Of a stretch of DNA of 17,010 bases, positions 1 to 6,334 are shown piece by piece. Position numbers and translations under genes: made by a program. Origin of the DNA: Spirochaetales bacterium (GTDB taxonomy: Bacteria; Spirochaetota; Spirochaetia; JAGLYY01). How positions within the stretch are numbered: position 1 is the stretch's first letter; each line of letters opens with the position of its first letter. The notes under the pieces were generated by a model, which did not search any database, was not told the origin of the DNA, and saw nothing but the letters and a program-made list of their open reading frames with translations. The stretch covers positions 1-17,010 of the forward strand of contig JAGLYY010000148.1 in NCBI GenBank assembly GCA_023131935.1, read 5' to 3'.

Positions 1-653
1 TTCTCACGAACAGATCGATCGGCATCATGGGCAAGGTTCCGAAGCTGGGTAACGGTTTTTCTCTCTCCGGTTTGTTCATCCCAAAGGATACTGGCGGTAG
101 ATGAGATAGTGGAGTGCATCCTGCCCCAGGCGTCCCCGCCGGATCGTGAGAGATCGGCAGCAAGGTTTTCTTCAGCGGGAGTCATCTGTTTCTCCTGGAG
201 GAGCAGCTGTTCTCTCAGAAAGAACTCCACCTTCTTAAGTGTTTCGCTGCCTGAGATGAGTGTTTCCATTACTCTTCTGTCTCTTTTGTCATCTTTCAGA
301 TCCGCAAGGTTGTTCCTGAAGTTGACCAGGGCTGTTTCGAGGGGTACCGCCTTCTCTTCGAGAAATCCGAGCTCTTTTAGTGCCGTCGCGTCCCGTGTAT
401 CCGTTGAGTACCGGGTATATGCGTAGGAACCGAGGTTTTCATAGAGATCTCCGACCTCGTTATATTTATTGATAAATTCTTCGAGCCAGGTTTTAGGGTC
501 GGATTTCCTCTTTTTCCCATCATCGATAATGATCTGCACCTCTTCAATGAGAGCGATCAGCTTCTTCTTGCTGTTTTTATAGTTGTCGTCGTCAAAACCC
601 TTGTAAACAGGATTCAAATCCCATAGGGGCAAAGTGTTAGAGCCAGGGGCCAT
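1..653 (-). CDS. M3-family oligoendopeptidase (PepF-like), N-terminal part, runs off the left edge
   Basis: About 217 residues can be read on the minus strand; the 3' end lies outside the window. The N terminus reads MAPGSNTLPLWDLNPVYKGF, and the L-P-x-W-D-L-x-x-x-Y opening is typical of oligoendopeptidase F-type M3 metallopeptidases. A helical, charged region follows (for example KKLIALIEEVQ, YENLGSYAYTRYSTDT, LEEKAVPLETALVNFRNNLA), also like the N-terminal oligopeptidase F domain. These enzymes are zinc peptidases, usually cytoplasmic, that cleave short peptides. The HExxH catalytic motif would lie beyond the edge, so activity cannot be judged. I chose the ATG at 653 because GGGAGG sits 6 nt upstream of it; the ATG at 659 is too close to that Shine-Dalgarno sequence. 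The start overlaps the end of ndk by 17 bp, so translation is probably coupled to ndk. Confidence 0.8.
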   Translation of the reverse strand, partial: MAPGSNTLPLWDLNPVYKGFDDDNYKNSKKKLIALIEEVQIIIDDGKKRKSDPKTWLEEFINKYNEVGDLYENLGSYAYTRYSTDTRDATALKELGFLEEKAVPLETALVNFRNNLADLKDDKRDRRVMETLISGSETLKKVEFFLREQLLLQEKQMTPAEENLAADLSRSGGDAWGRMHSTISSTASILWDEQTGERKTVTQLRNLAHDADRSVRE

Positions 654-1086
654 TTCCATCCTCCCATACATTGATATCTTCTTCAGTAAAAAAAAGCTGA
701 ATTTCCCGATCGGCGCTTTCGGCAGAGTCGGAAGCGTGGATCAGATTTTTTCCCGTTACAATTCCTAAATCTCCCCGAATTGTCCCGGGATCCGCCATAT
801 CGGGATCAGTTGCCCCGGCAAGTTTCCGCAAGGCAGGAATAGCGTTTTCCCTTTCCAGGACCATCGTGATAACCGGACCGCTGATCATGTATTCGATAAG
901 AGATTCGAAAAAAGGTTTTCCCCGGTGTTCTTTATAATGGGTCTCAGCCAGTTCCCGGCTCATGGTGATCATCTTCATGGAAATGATATGAAAACCTTTC
1001 TGTTCAATTCTTATAATAACCTCGCCGACCAGCCGCCGCGGAAGGACTCCCGGTTTCAGCATGGCAAAGGTGCGCTCAACGGCCAT
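637..1086 (-). CDS. ndk: Nucleoside diphosphate kinase
   Basis: The 149-residue protein transfers the gamma phosphate of ATP to nucleoside diphosphates through a phospho-histidine. The whole family pattern is present: ERTFAMLKPGVLPRRLVGEV near the N terminus (Lys11 contacts phosphate), the HRGKPFFESLIEYMISGPV block (residues 54-72), and the active-site segment N-L-I-H-A-S-D-S with catalytic His117. The length is normal for bacterial Ndk (about 140-150). AAGGGG is spaced 6 nt before the ATG. The gene is first in a minus-strand pair, with the M3 peptidase start overlapping its last codons. A 146-bp gap separates it from the divergent protease gene. Confidence 0.97.
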   Translation of the reverse strand: MAVERTFAMLKPGVLPRRLVGEVIIRIEQKGFHIISMKMITMSRELAETHYKEHRGKPFFESLIEYMISGPVITMVLERENAIPALRKLAGATDPDMADPGTIRGDLGIVTGKNLIHASDSAESADREIQLFFTEEDINVWEDGNGPWL

Positions 1087-1113
1087 CTATTACCCCTTCT
1101 TATCATGTTCTTA

Positions 1114-1119
1114 ATTATA
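1114..1119 (-). promoter_or_regulatory. Possible -10 element for ndk
   Basis: On the minus strand this reads TATAAT, a perfect -10 hexamer, 27 bp before the ndk start codon. I see no good -35 at 16-18 nt, and no TGn extension. A weaker alternative pair, TTGCGT-N17-TACTAT, lies slightly further upstream. The promoter of the divergent protease gene should also lie in this 146-bp gap, but no convincing one was found. Confidence 0.3.
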
Positions 1120-1241
1120 GTCGCAGATCATAGTACCCTGTTGGTTTAACTCACGCAAGGCTGATGTTTTCCTATTTCCATAAGATCTTTTTTCATGCTA
1201 AAGTGATGATCAATCAAATATCTTAAATCCTGGTGGTACAC

Positions 1242-2729
1242 GTGAACACCCGTAAACTATTTCTTCTGATTTACATGCTCCTCCCCCTGTCTCTGGCCGC
1301 GGGGCTTGATGATACAACCCCGCAATTGAAACCTGGTACCCCGGTAAATGGGATCATCCTCCTCGACCAGGAGATTAACTTTACGACCTTTCGGATCCGG
1401 GTTCCTGAAGACGCCTGGAGTTATCGTATCAGCATCGAGAATTCCAGGGCAGACCTCGATCTTTATATTAAATATGAAAGCAAAATAGAAAATTACAATG
1501 AGGTGGATCACTTCAGTACCACCGACGACTTCAACGAAGTCCTTTTCCTCTCTCAACTGGGGGAATATCCGATTCAGCCAGGGGAATATTACCTTGATGT
1601 GGTCTACCAGCGGCGGAGACCCCCTGTTTATAATGGAAAGGAGATGTCTGAAATCCCTTTTACCATCAAATTTGATCTTGTTACCGGGAGTTCAGTCCAA
1701 CTGATCTTACCGGGAGAGCCGGTGACTATGACATTAGATCCCTCTAGGGGAATGTTTCAGGTATATAAGGTGGAGGTCCCCCCCAAAACAAGGACAATGC
1801 GGATTGACCTTTTTAATACCATTGGGGACATCGATCTTCTCGTTAGCAGGACAGAGGGAAGTTTTTCCTGGGATACAGCGGATTACGCGAGCGAAAGTTT
1901 TGTTGGCAATGAAAATATGCTCATCACAAAATACTCATCCACCCCCCTTCAAGCTGGTATTTATACCATTGTAGTTGTCGATCAGGTTGGCGCGGACTCT
2001 CCGGAAGAGGTATCCATGTATATCGGTTTTGATGAGGATCCTCCGGAATTCTTAAAAAAGATTCCCGCAATTCCCGATTCTGATAATCCGCAGGAAAACA
2101 GTTTGTATGCCACCATTGAGGTAATCGCCGATGCCGGCAAGGGTTCCGGATGTCTTGTCTCGCCCGATGGCCTCTTTCTTACAAACTGGCATGTTGTACA
2201 GTCCGATTCGGGGAAACCTTCACAGAAGATTTTTGTGGGGGTGAATCTCTCCTTTTTTGATCCACCGGCAGAATTGTTCCGGGCGGAGTTTGTAGCCTGG
2301 GATGAATCACTGGACCTGGCCCTGCTCCGGATAACCGGGGGAATTTACGGGCAGGAACTTCCTTTTGGTTTCCGTTTTCCTTATCACCGGATTTCCCGGG
2401 GAGAATTCCCCGGAATAGCCCAACCCATCTCGATCATCGGTTTTCCAGGTATTGGAGGGACCGGTTCGCGCGCCTCTGTGTCCCTCACCAGGGGGATCGT
2501 GACCGGGTATGAACGGACCCCTTTTGGAATCATCATAAAAACTGACGCTGAGATAAATGGCGGCAGCTCGGGAGGAGCGGCCCTGAATATCTACTGGGAA
2601 CTTATCGGCCTGCCCACGAGTGTTGTCGGAGAAGATGCCGGACAACTTGGATATATCTACCCTGTGAATCTGCTGCCGGAAGACTGGCTGCGGATGATCG
2701 ATCAGAGACAAGAAGTGAGTGGATATTAA
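1242..2729 (+). CDS. Secreted trypsin-like serine protease with two PPC-like domains
   Basis: The N terminus (MNTRKLFLLIYMLLPLSLAAG, then LDD) is a Sec signal peptide, so the protein is probably exported to the periplasm or outer face. Two beta-rich segments follow, around residues 30-150 and 155-265 (numbered from an upstream GTG at 1233). Each has the PPC-domain signature of an acidic D-x-D-L strand (ADLDLYIK; GDIDLLVSR) and a closing P-G-x-Y or A-G-x-Y strand (PGEYYLDVVY; AGIYTIVVVD). The C-terminal half is an S1-type protease fold with the catalytic triad visible: His320 in TNWHVV, Asp361 in ESLDLALLR and Ser446 in NGGSSGGA. There is no PDZ domain after the protease, unlike HtrA/DegP. I prefer the GTG at 1242, which has GGTGG 5 nt upstream; the GTG at 1233 is three codons earlier. 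The substrate is unknown. Confidence 0.85.
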   Translation: MNTRKLFLLIYMLLPLSLAAGLDDTTPQLKPGTPVNGIILLDQEINFTTFRIRVPEDAWSYRISIENSRADLDLYIKYESKIENYNEVDHFSTTDDFNEVLFLSQLGEYPIQPGEYYLDVVYQRRRPPVYNGKEMSEIPFTIKFDLVTGSSVQLILPGEPVTMTLDPSRGMFQVYKVEVPPKTRTMRIDLFNTIGDIDLLVSRTEGSFSWDTADYASESFVGNENMLITKYSSTPLQAGIYTIVVVDQVGADSPEEVSMYIGFDEDPPEFLKKIPAIPDSDNPQENSLYATIEVIADAGKGSGCLVSPDGLFLTNWHVVQSDSGKPSQKIFVGVNLSFFDPPAELFRAEFVAWDESLDLALLRITGGIYGQELPFGFRFPYHRISRGEFPGIAQPISIIGFPGIGGTGSRASVSLTRGIVTGYERTPFGIIIKTDAEINGGSSGGAALNIYWELIGLPTSVVGEDAGQLGYIYPVNLLPEDWLRMIDQRQEVSGY

Positions 2730-2758
2730 TTAGTCCTTCGATTACCGGTTGGGTCCCG

Positions 2759-3343
2759 TTAAAACTGGGATTTTAATTCCTCTTTCATGCCTGTAAGGGC
2801 TTGTTGATACTGGCTCTGTAGTTTTACCAGGTTTTCCTTCAATAGCGCCCTGAACTCGGGGTCCTGATCTGGTTCGAGATGAACCGGCTCGCCAAACTGC
2901 TGGGAAATATTCGCCTCTTTCTGCCGGAGTCTCGGAGCAAATTGAGCGGATAGCTGCTCCTCGAGGACTTTCTGGTTCTCGAGATACTGTTGAAAGAACT
3001 CAGATACTTGAGAAAAAACAGCCTTTAATTCACCTTTCTTTCCGAGGATGAGGGTGATTCCCTCCTGTACCCGGGCAAGCGAATCGGTAAATTCGGGACT
3101 ATTCGGAAGAACGAGATTTGCGAGAAGGACCTCAAGGGCCCCCTCTCTCCGCCATTTCTGCTCTTCCTTATCCCCCTTTTTCAGGGCCGCGGACAGATCG
3201 AGGTCTGAGTTCATCTTGAGATATTCGGAGATCAGTTTCTTCCCCTCATCCCTCATGTTATTAGCATGCAGGACTTTTTTATCACTTTTTATGTCCTGGG
3301 TCCGCTCGAGAGCGATTTCCAGGGCAGATTTTATTTTACTCAT
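2759..3343 (-). CDS. Uncharacterised helical, probably coiled-coil protein
   Basis: This 194-residue protein has no signal peptide or membrane segment. It opens MSKIKSALEIALERTQDIKSD and is almost entirely charged and helical, with a Q/E/K-rich middle (FFQQYLENQKVLEEQLSAQF) and end (NLVKLQSQYQQALTGMKEEL) that suggest coiled coil. I believe the SALEIALERT opening recurs in conserved hypothetical proteins of spirochaetes, but I cannot give it a function. It is the second gene of a minus-strand operon, 11 bp after the lipoprotein gene. The lipoprotein's TAA stop forms part of its Shine-Dalgarno (TAAGGAG, about 7 nt before the ATG), which is good evidence for co-translation. Confidence 0.75.
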   Translation of the reverse strand: MSKIKSALEIALERTQDIKSDKKVLHANNMRDEGKKLISEYLKMNSDLDLSAALKKGDKEEQKWRREGALEVLLANLVLPNSPEFTDSLARVQEGITLILGKKGELKAVFSQVSEFFQQYLENQKVLEEQLSAQFAPRLRQKEANISQQFGEPVHLEPDQDPEFRALLKENLVKLQSQYQQALTGMKEELKSQF

Positions 3344-3354
3344 CTTTTTACTCC

Positions 3355-4080
3355 TTACCGGTAGGTGACAGAATACTCAATTAGTTCATCGAGTAAGAGG
3401 AACCGAATAAGGGGAATCCTGAACACCGCGGTGTTTCCTTCAATCTTCCCCCCCTCTTGTGAAAGAATGGTCCCCTCCGGATGGATCCGGATTTCTATAA
3501 AGGAGGTTTTCAAACTTCCAATTTTTTCATTCCCGAGGATGTATTCCATCATCTCAGTGTATTCCGCTTCGCTGATCCCTTCATTGGCAGCGGGACCAAA
3601 ACTTTCAAAGATCGGGGTTTGCAATGATGGATTTACCGAGGCGATCTCCTGGAAATTTTCCCTGTTGAGACGCACATGCAGAGTGGTTTTCCCGTTTTCC
3701 TTAGTCAGAGTGACGGCACTGGATACCGTGTTTTCCTCCGCGAAGACAGCGGTTATATCATCAAATCTTAAGGTGCCGGCCAGTTTTCCCGGATCGGGGA
3801 CGGAAAGGTCCATGACCTGTACATGCCCCCGCTTTTCGAAACCCTCCCGGATTTCATCCAGTTTAAATATACCTTCATCGGTATCCACCGAATCATCACC
3901 GGTAACAACCGCGAGTTCATTAAAAATCTCCGACAGGAAAGGTTCAACTTCCACGGAAAAATCAATATGTCCCGATCCATTCGCTTTCAGGTAAATATCC
4001 TGTTTAACTACACAGGATATGAAAAGGCCGGTAATCAGTATAAAAACGCAAAGATTAAACAAACTCTTTCTGACATGCAT
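3355..4080 (-). CDS. Uncharacterised spirochaete-type lipoprotein
   Basis: From the ATG at 4080 the protein is 241 residues. It starts MHVRKSLFNLCVFILITGLF and reaches the lipobox F-I-S-C with the acylated Cys23. Phe at the -3 position is unusual for most bacteria but is tolerated by the relaxed spirochaetal lipobox. The mature part is a soluble beta/alpha domain, for example DIYLKANGSGHIDFSVEVEP and a late strand SFIEIRIHPEGTILSQEG; I do not recognise the fold. An in-frame ATG at 4119 would add 13 residues, but it has no Shine-Dalgarno and lies at or upstream of the predicted transcription start. GGAGG is 10 nt before the 4080 ATG. The gene is followed by the coiled-coil gene in the same operon. 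Confidence 0.8.
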   Translation of the reverse strand: MHVRKSLFNLCVFILITGLFISCVVKQDIYLKANGSGHIDFSVEVEPFLSEIFNELAVVTGDDSVDTDEGIFKLDEIREGFEKRGHVQVMDLSVPDPGKLAGTLRFDDITAVFAEENTVSSAVTLTKENGKTTLHVRLNRENFQEIASVNPSLQTPIFESFGPAANEGISEAEYTEMMEYILGNEKIGSLKTSFIEIRIHPEGTILSQEGGKIEGNTAVFRIPLIRFLLLDELIEYSVTYR

Positions 4081-4122
4081 GTAAAGCAATCCTCCAAAGC
4101 ACATAAAGCCGATATACATCTA

Positions 4123-4151
4123 ACTATAGCAGGTAAAGGGGCGCGATTCAA
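4123..4151 (-). promoter_or_regulatory. Predicted promoter of the lipoprotein operon
   Basis: The minus strand carries TTGAAT (plus 4146-4151), a 17-nt spacer, then TATAGT (4123-4128) preceded by TGC, an extended -10. The transcription start would fall near 4116, which supports translation from the ATG at 4080 and argues against the one at 4119. Confidence 0.55.
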
Positions 4152-4160
4152 TTCCAGCAA

Positions 4161-4230
4161 TTCCATTCTTCCTCTGTGGCAAAAATTCATGTTCGTTTGA
4201 AGTAAGAAGCCACAGAGCACACAGAGAAAA
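4161..4230. repeat. CTCTGTGGC-type interspersed repeat, copy A
   Basis: The segment has inverted arms CTCTGTGGC (4172-4180) and GCCACAGAG (4209-4217), 9 of 9 matching, around a 28-nt centre containing GTTCGTTTGAAG. It continues with CACACAGAGAA. The same centre and arms recur near 4400-4455 and 4940-4990. Copy A has only one CTCTGTG unit in its left arm where B and C have two. Short reading frames through it are side effects of the repeat. Confidence 0.8.
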
Positions 4231-4354
4231 GGGGAGATAGCTTAGGGCATAGCACCCTCAAGCAATAGTCCTGGTCCCTGGTAAATATCATAAAAAGCAA
4301 CTTGGTGCCTAAGTCTGCGTGTGGTGAACATGCAGGGCATATAGGTGTGAAGTT
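4231..4354. other. Non-coding spacer between repeat copies A and B
   Basis: Together with the flanking repeats this makes about 400 bp (4081-4482) without a credible gene. The minus-strand frames crossing it mostly translate repeat DNA and have no good ribosome binding site. I see no RNA gene here. Confidence 0.5.
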
Positions 4355-4458
4355 TTTTCTTCTTCTTTTCTTTCCCCCACTCCATTCTTCTCTCTGTGCT
4401 CTCTGTGGCAAGATTCTTGTTCGTTTGAAGATAAGAGGCCACGGAGCACACAGAGAAT
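4355..4458. repeat. CTCTGTGGC-type interspersed repeat, copy B
   Basis: A pyrimidine-rich lead (TTCTTCTTCTTTTCTTTCCC, around 4356-4375) is followed by CCATTCTTC. Then comes a double left arm TCTCTGTGCTCTCTGTGGC (4391-4409), the centre TTGTTCGTTTGAAGATAAG, and the right arm GCCACGGAGCACACAGAGA (4438-4456). The arms pair at 16 of 19 positions. The copy lies directly after the end of the coiled-coil membrane gene on the minus strand. Confidence 0.8.
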
Positions 4459-4482
4459 GAGGAGAGGGGGTGTTTGTTTTCT

Positions 4483-4815
4483 TCAGATATATTGATATAT
4501 CGTCATCAGGATTGCCAATATTGTGACGCCAAGACCTATTGCCCACTGTAGGCCTGTGAATCGTTTATTCATGTCTTCGAATCGTTTATCTACTGATTCG
4601 AATCGCTTGTCAACCGCTTCAAAACGTTCGCGCATTATGGTTATTACTTCTTTTAAATCGCTGCGTATTTCGTTTGTTACTTCCTCATGTCTTTGCTTTT
4701 CCACCAGATTCTCTGTAAGCAAGAGAATAAACCGGTGAAAGGACTTTGGATTCTTTACCTCCACCGCCTCGCTGAGTTCTTCTTCCAGTAACTGTCCTAA
4801 TGATTCCACTGTCAT
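4483..4815 (-). CDS. Small membrane-anchored coiled-coil protein
   Basis: The 110-residue protein has three parts: an acidic N-terminal helical region (residues 1-40), a coiled coil (about 45-88) and one C-terminal membrane helix (about 89-110, LQWAIGLGVTILAILMTIYQ). The coiled coil contains three near-identical seven-residue units (RFEAVDK, RFESVDK, RFEDMNK) followed by another RF, visible in DNA as 21-bp direct repeats at 4560-4622. The layout of heptad repeats plus a C-terminal anchor resembles XhlA-like proteins and, as an analogy only, Borrelia Bdr proteins. I cannot assign a function. AGGAG abuts the ATG at 4815, so the GTG at 4809 (6 nt away) may be the true start. The gene sits between repeat copies B and C in an otherwise empty stretch. 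Confidence 0.7.
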   Translation of the reverse strand: MTVESLGQLLEEELSEAVEVKNPKSFHRFILLLTENLVEKQRHEEVTNEIRSDLKEVITIMRERFEAVDKRFESVDKRFEDMNKRFTGLQWAIGLGVTILAILMTIYQYI

Positions 4816-4823
4816 CTCCTGTA

Positions 4824-4852
4824 ATTGTAGCCGCTTCTACTGTATATGACAA
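4824..4852 (-). promoter_or_regulatory. Predicted promoter of the coiled-coil membrane gene
   Basis: The minus strand carries TTGTCA (plus 4847-4852), a 17-nt spacer, then TACAAT (4824-4829); each box matches the sigma-70 consensus at 5 of 6 positions. The start of transcription would fall around 4816-4817, giving an almost leaderless mRNA for the ATG at 4815 or a leader of about 8 nt for the GTG at 4809. Confidence 0.5.
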
Positions 4853-4900
4853 CGGTTTCTACCATTTTACTTCAAGCTGGTTAATTTATTCTCTCCGCGG

Positions 4901-5000
4901 TCTTCTTCTTCTTTCCTTTCTCCCCCCTTCCATTCTTCCTCTGTGACCTCTGTGGCAAAATTTTTTATTCGCTTGAAGATAAGCAGCCCCGGAATACAGG
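4901..5000. repeat. CTCTGTGGC-type interspersed repeat, copy C
   Basis: It has the same pyrimidine-rich lead and CCATTCTTC as copy B, then the left arm CTCTGTGACCTCTGTGGC (4939-4956) and the centre ATTCGCTTGAAGATAAG. The right arm is decayed (GCAGCCCCGGAATACAG), so it can no longer pair well. It is in the same orientation as copies A and B. Its right end runs into the promoter of the next gene. Confidence 0.75.
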
Positions 5001-5001
5001 C

Positions 5002-5030
5002 TTGTCCTCTGCCGGGGTACCGGCTATAGT
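5002..5030 (+). promoter_or_regulatory. Predicted promoter of the Gx-transporter gene, with a dyad in its spacer
   Basis: TTGTCC (5002-5007), a 17-nt spacer, then TATAGT (5025-5030). The start would be near 5037, just before the GAGG at 5041 and the GTG start at 5052. The spacer holds the inverted repeat GCCGG-GGTA-CCGGC (5011-5024), a possible repressor site. Confidence 0.5.
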
Positions 5031-5051
5031 GGTGGGACTTGAGGTAGCCGG

Positions 5052-5627
5052 GTGAAAGTCAGGAAGGATAATGGGGAAAATGGGAAAAAGTGCCGGAGAA
5101 TGGGGGAGTTATACGAGATCCTCGCTTTTTTTGGGGCCCTCTGCATGTTCTTCGCGACCCTGGAATATCTCTTCCCGAAGCCCATCCCCTTCATGCGTCT
5201 TGGCATCGCGAATATTCCGATTCTTCTTGCCCTTGATATCTTTCCCTTCGCCGGTGTGATGTTAATAACCCTGATCAAAGTTCTCGGCCAGGGACTCATC
5301 AACGGGACTCTCGCCTCTTATATCTTTCTTTTCTCCGCGACAGGATCAATAACAAGCGCTCTGGTGATGATTGGGGCACGCAAACTCTTTGGAAGCCGGA
5401 TAAGTCTCGTGGGGATCAGCGTTTTGGGGGCCCTGGCGAGTAATCTGGTGCAGACCTTCTTTTCAGTAGTATTCATCTTCGGATCGACAGCGTGGATCAT
5501 TATCCCCTACTTCCTTGGAGTAGGTTTCGTCTCAAGCATCGCCGTCGGGCTTTTCGCGGAAAGATTTGCCCGGAAATCAGCCTGGCTTCAGTCAGTACGG
5601 AGGTACTATGTCCCCGTGGATTCTTAA
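5052..5627 (+). CDS. Gx transporter family membrane protein (heptaprenyl diphosphate synthase component I family)
   Basis: The 191-residue protein is very hydrophobic, with about five or six membrane segments. It carries the family signature: an early helix (LAFFGALCMFFATLEYLFP) followed by P-x-P-F-M-R-L-G-I-A-N-I-P, then LLALDIFPFAGVMLITLIKV, GTLASYIFLFSATGSI and GALASNLVQTFFSV. The family was named after a Bacillus isoprenoid synthase subunit, but these integral membrane proteins look like ECF-type substrate-binding (S) components. The substrate is unknown. The start is the GTG at 5052, with GAGG 7 nt upstream; the ATG at 5100 has its purine-rich stretch too close. The last 20 bp overlap the next gene, so the two products are probably made together. 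Confidence 0.8.
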   Translation: MKVRKDNGENGKKCRRMGELYEILAFFGALCMFFATLEYLFPKPIPFMRLGIANIPILLALDIFPFAGVMLITLIKVLGQGLINGTLASYIFLFSATGSITSALVMIGARKLFGSRISLVGISVLGALASNLVQTFFSVVFIFGSTAWIIIPYFLGVGFVSSIAVGLFAERFARKSAWLQSVRRYYVPVDS

Positions 5628-6240
5628 GGAAGGGACCCCCCCGGTAATTCTCTTTCTTGCCGGGCTGCTGATCATACCCCCTTTCTTCCTTCAGCAGGAC
5701 CTTTTAATAAAGGGGGGGCAGGTTCTCCTTTTTGCCTTCCTCGCTATCGGGGCAGGCAAACGGTTAAAACCCCTCTACTTCATCATCCTTGCCGGGTCGA
5801 TCACCTTTTTTGAGCTGCTCCTGCCGGTGGGAAAGGTCCTTCTCTCTGTTGGCCCCCTGATTATAACCGCCGGATCCCTTGAACGGGGTTTGCTCAAAGG
5901 GTTCACCATCGTTGGCCTTGTTTTTATCTCCCTTTTCACCATCCGGCGGGACCTTACCCTCCCGGGGGCCTTGGGGGGCCTCTTAGGCAGGGTGTTTTTC
6001 TATTTTGAATTGATATTCACCGCCCGGAGCAGGGTCAATCCAAAGGCATTTATCGCTTCCCTCGATACCATTCTCTTTGAACTGCATCCTCCCGGATCAC
6101 ATGAAAGGGGAGCCGCCGGCTTCGACGCCCCCGGAACAGGTGATCTCGTGGGTCAAAATAGAACCCGACCGGCAGGGATTGTGTTTCTTGGGGGTCTTGT
6201 TGCACTGAACTGGGGGCTTCTTTTCATTAGTATTTCCTGA
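5608..6240 (+). CDS. Integral membrane protein, possibly a divergent ECF T component (EcfT/CbiQ-like)
   Basis: From the ATG at 5608 (GGAGG 4 nt upstream) the protein has 210 residues; an in-frame start at 5566 lacks support. It has about five or six hydrophobic segments: two paired near residues 12-60, further ones around 65-115, and one at the C terminus (AGIVFLGGLVALNWGLLFIS). The central part, SLERGLLKGFTIVGLVFISL followed by F-T-I-R-R-D and later ARSRVNPKAF, recalls the coupling region of EcfT/CbiQ proteins. The similarity is loose, and no ATPase gene is adjacent. A hydrophilic G/R-rich loop (about residues 160-188) precedes the last helix. The overlap with the Gx-transporter gene supports a two-protein membrane complex. 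Confidence 0.6.
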   Translation: MSPWILKEGTPPVILFLAGLLIIPPFFLQQDLLIKGGQVLLFAFLAIGAGKRLKPLYFIILAGSITFFELLLPVGKVLLSVGPLIITAGSLERGLLKGFTIVGLVFISLFTIRRDLTLPGALGGLLGRVFFYFELIFTARSRVNPKAFIASLDTILFELHPPGSHERGAAGFDAPGTGDLVGQNRTRPAGIVFLGGLVALNWGLLFISIS

Positions 6241-6276
6241 AGGTGGTACAGCGCAAATGGCTCGGCTAATAATCAG

Positions 6277-6306
6277 TTGACTGGTCTTGTGATGTTAAAG
6301 CATAAT
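6277..6306 (+). promoter_or_regulatory. Predicted promoter of the mntA-hepT pair
   Basis: TTGACT (6277-6282), an 18-nt spacer, then CATAAT (6301-6306); each box is one base off consensus. The start would be near 6313, about 20 nt before the mntA start codon. Confidence 0.5.
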
Positions 6307-6334
6307 ATCTTAGGGGTTGGATGGGGGTTTGATG

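Noticed and set aside
109..426. Plus-strand 105-codon frame
   Set aside because: It lies antisense to the M3 peptidase, whose protein has clear family features; the plus-strand product is Ser/Arg-rich and featureless.
3365..3994. Plus-strand 209-codon frame
   Set aside because: Antisense to the lipoprotein gene, which has a signal peptide, promoter and ribosome site.
4187..4546. Minus-strand frames of 119 and 69 codons
   Set aside because: They mostly translate the CTCTGTGGC repeats, overlap the end of a better gene and lack a ribosome binding site.
5566..5607. Earlier start for the EcfT-like gene
   Set aside because: The ATG at 5608 has GGAGG 4 nt upstream, while the upstream start has none and would extend the overlap to 62 bp.
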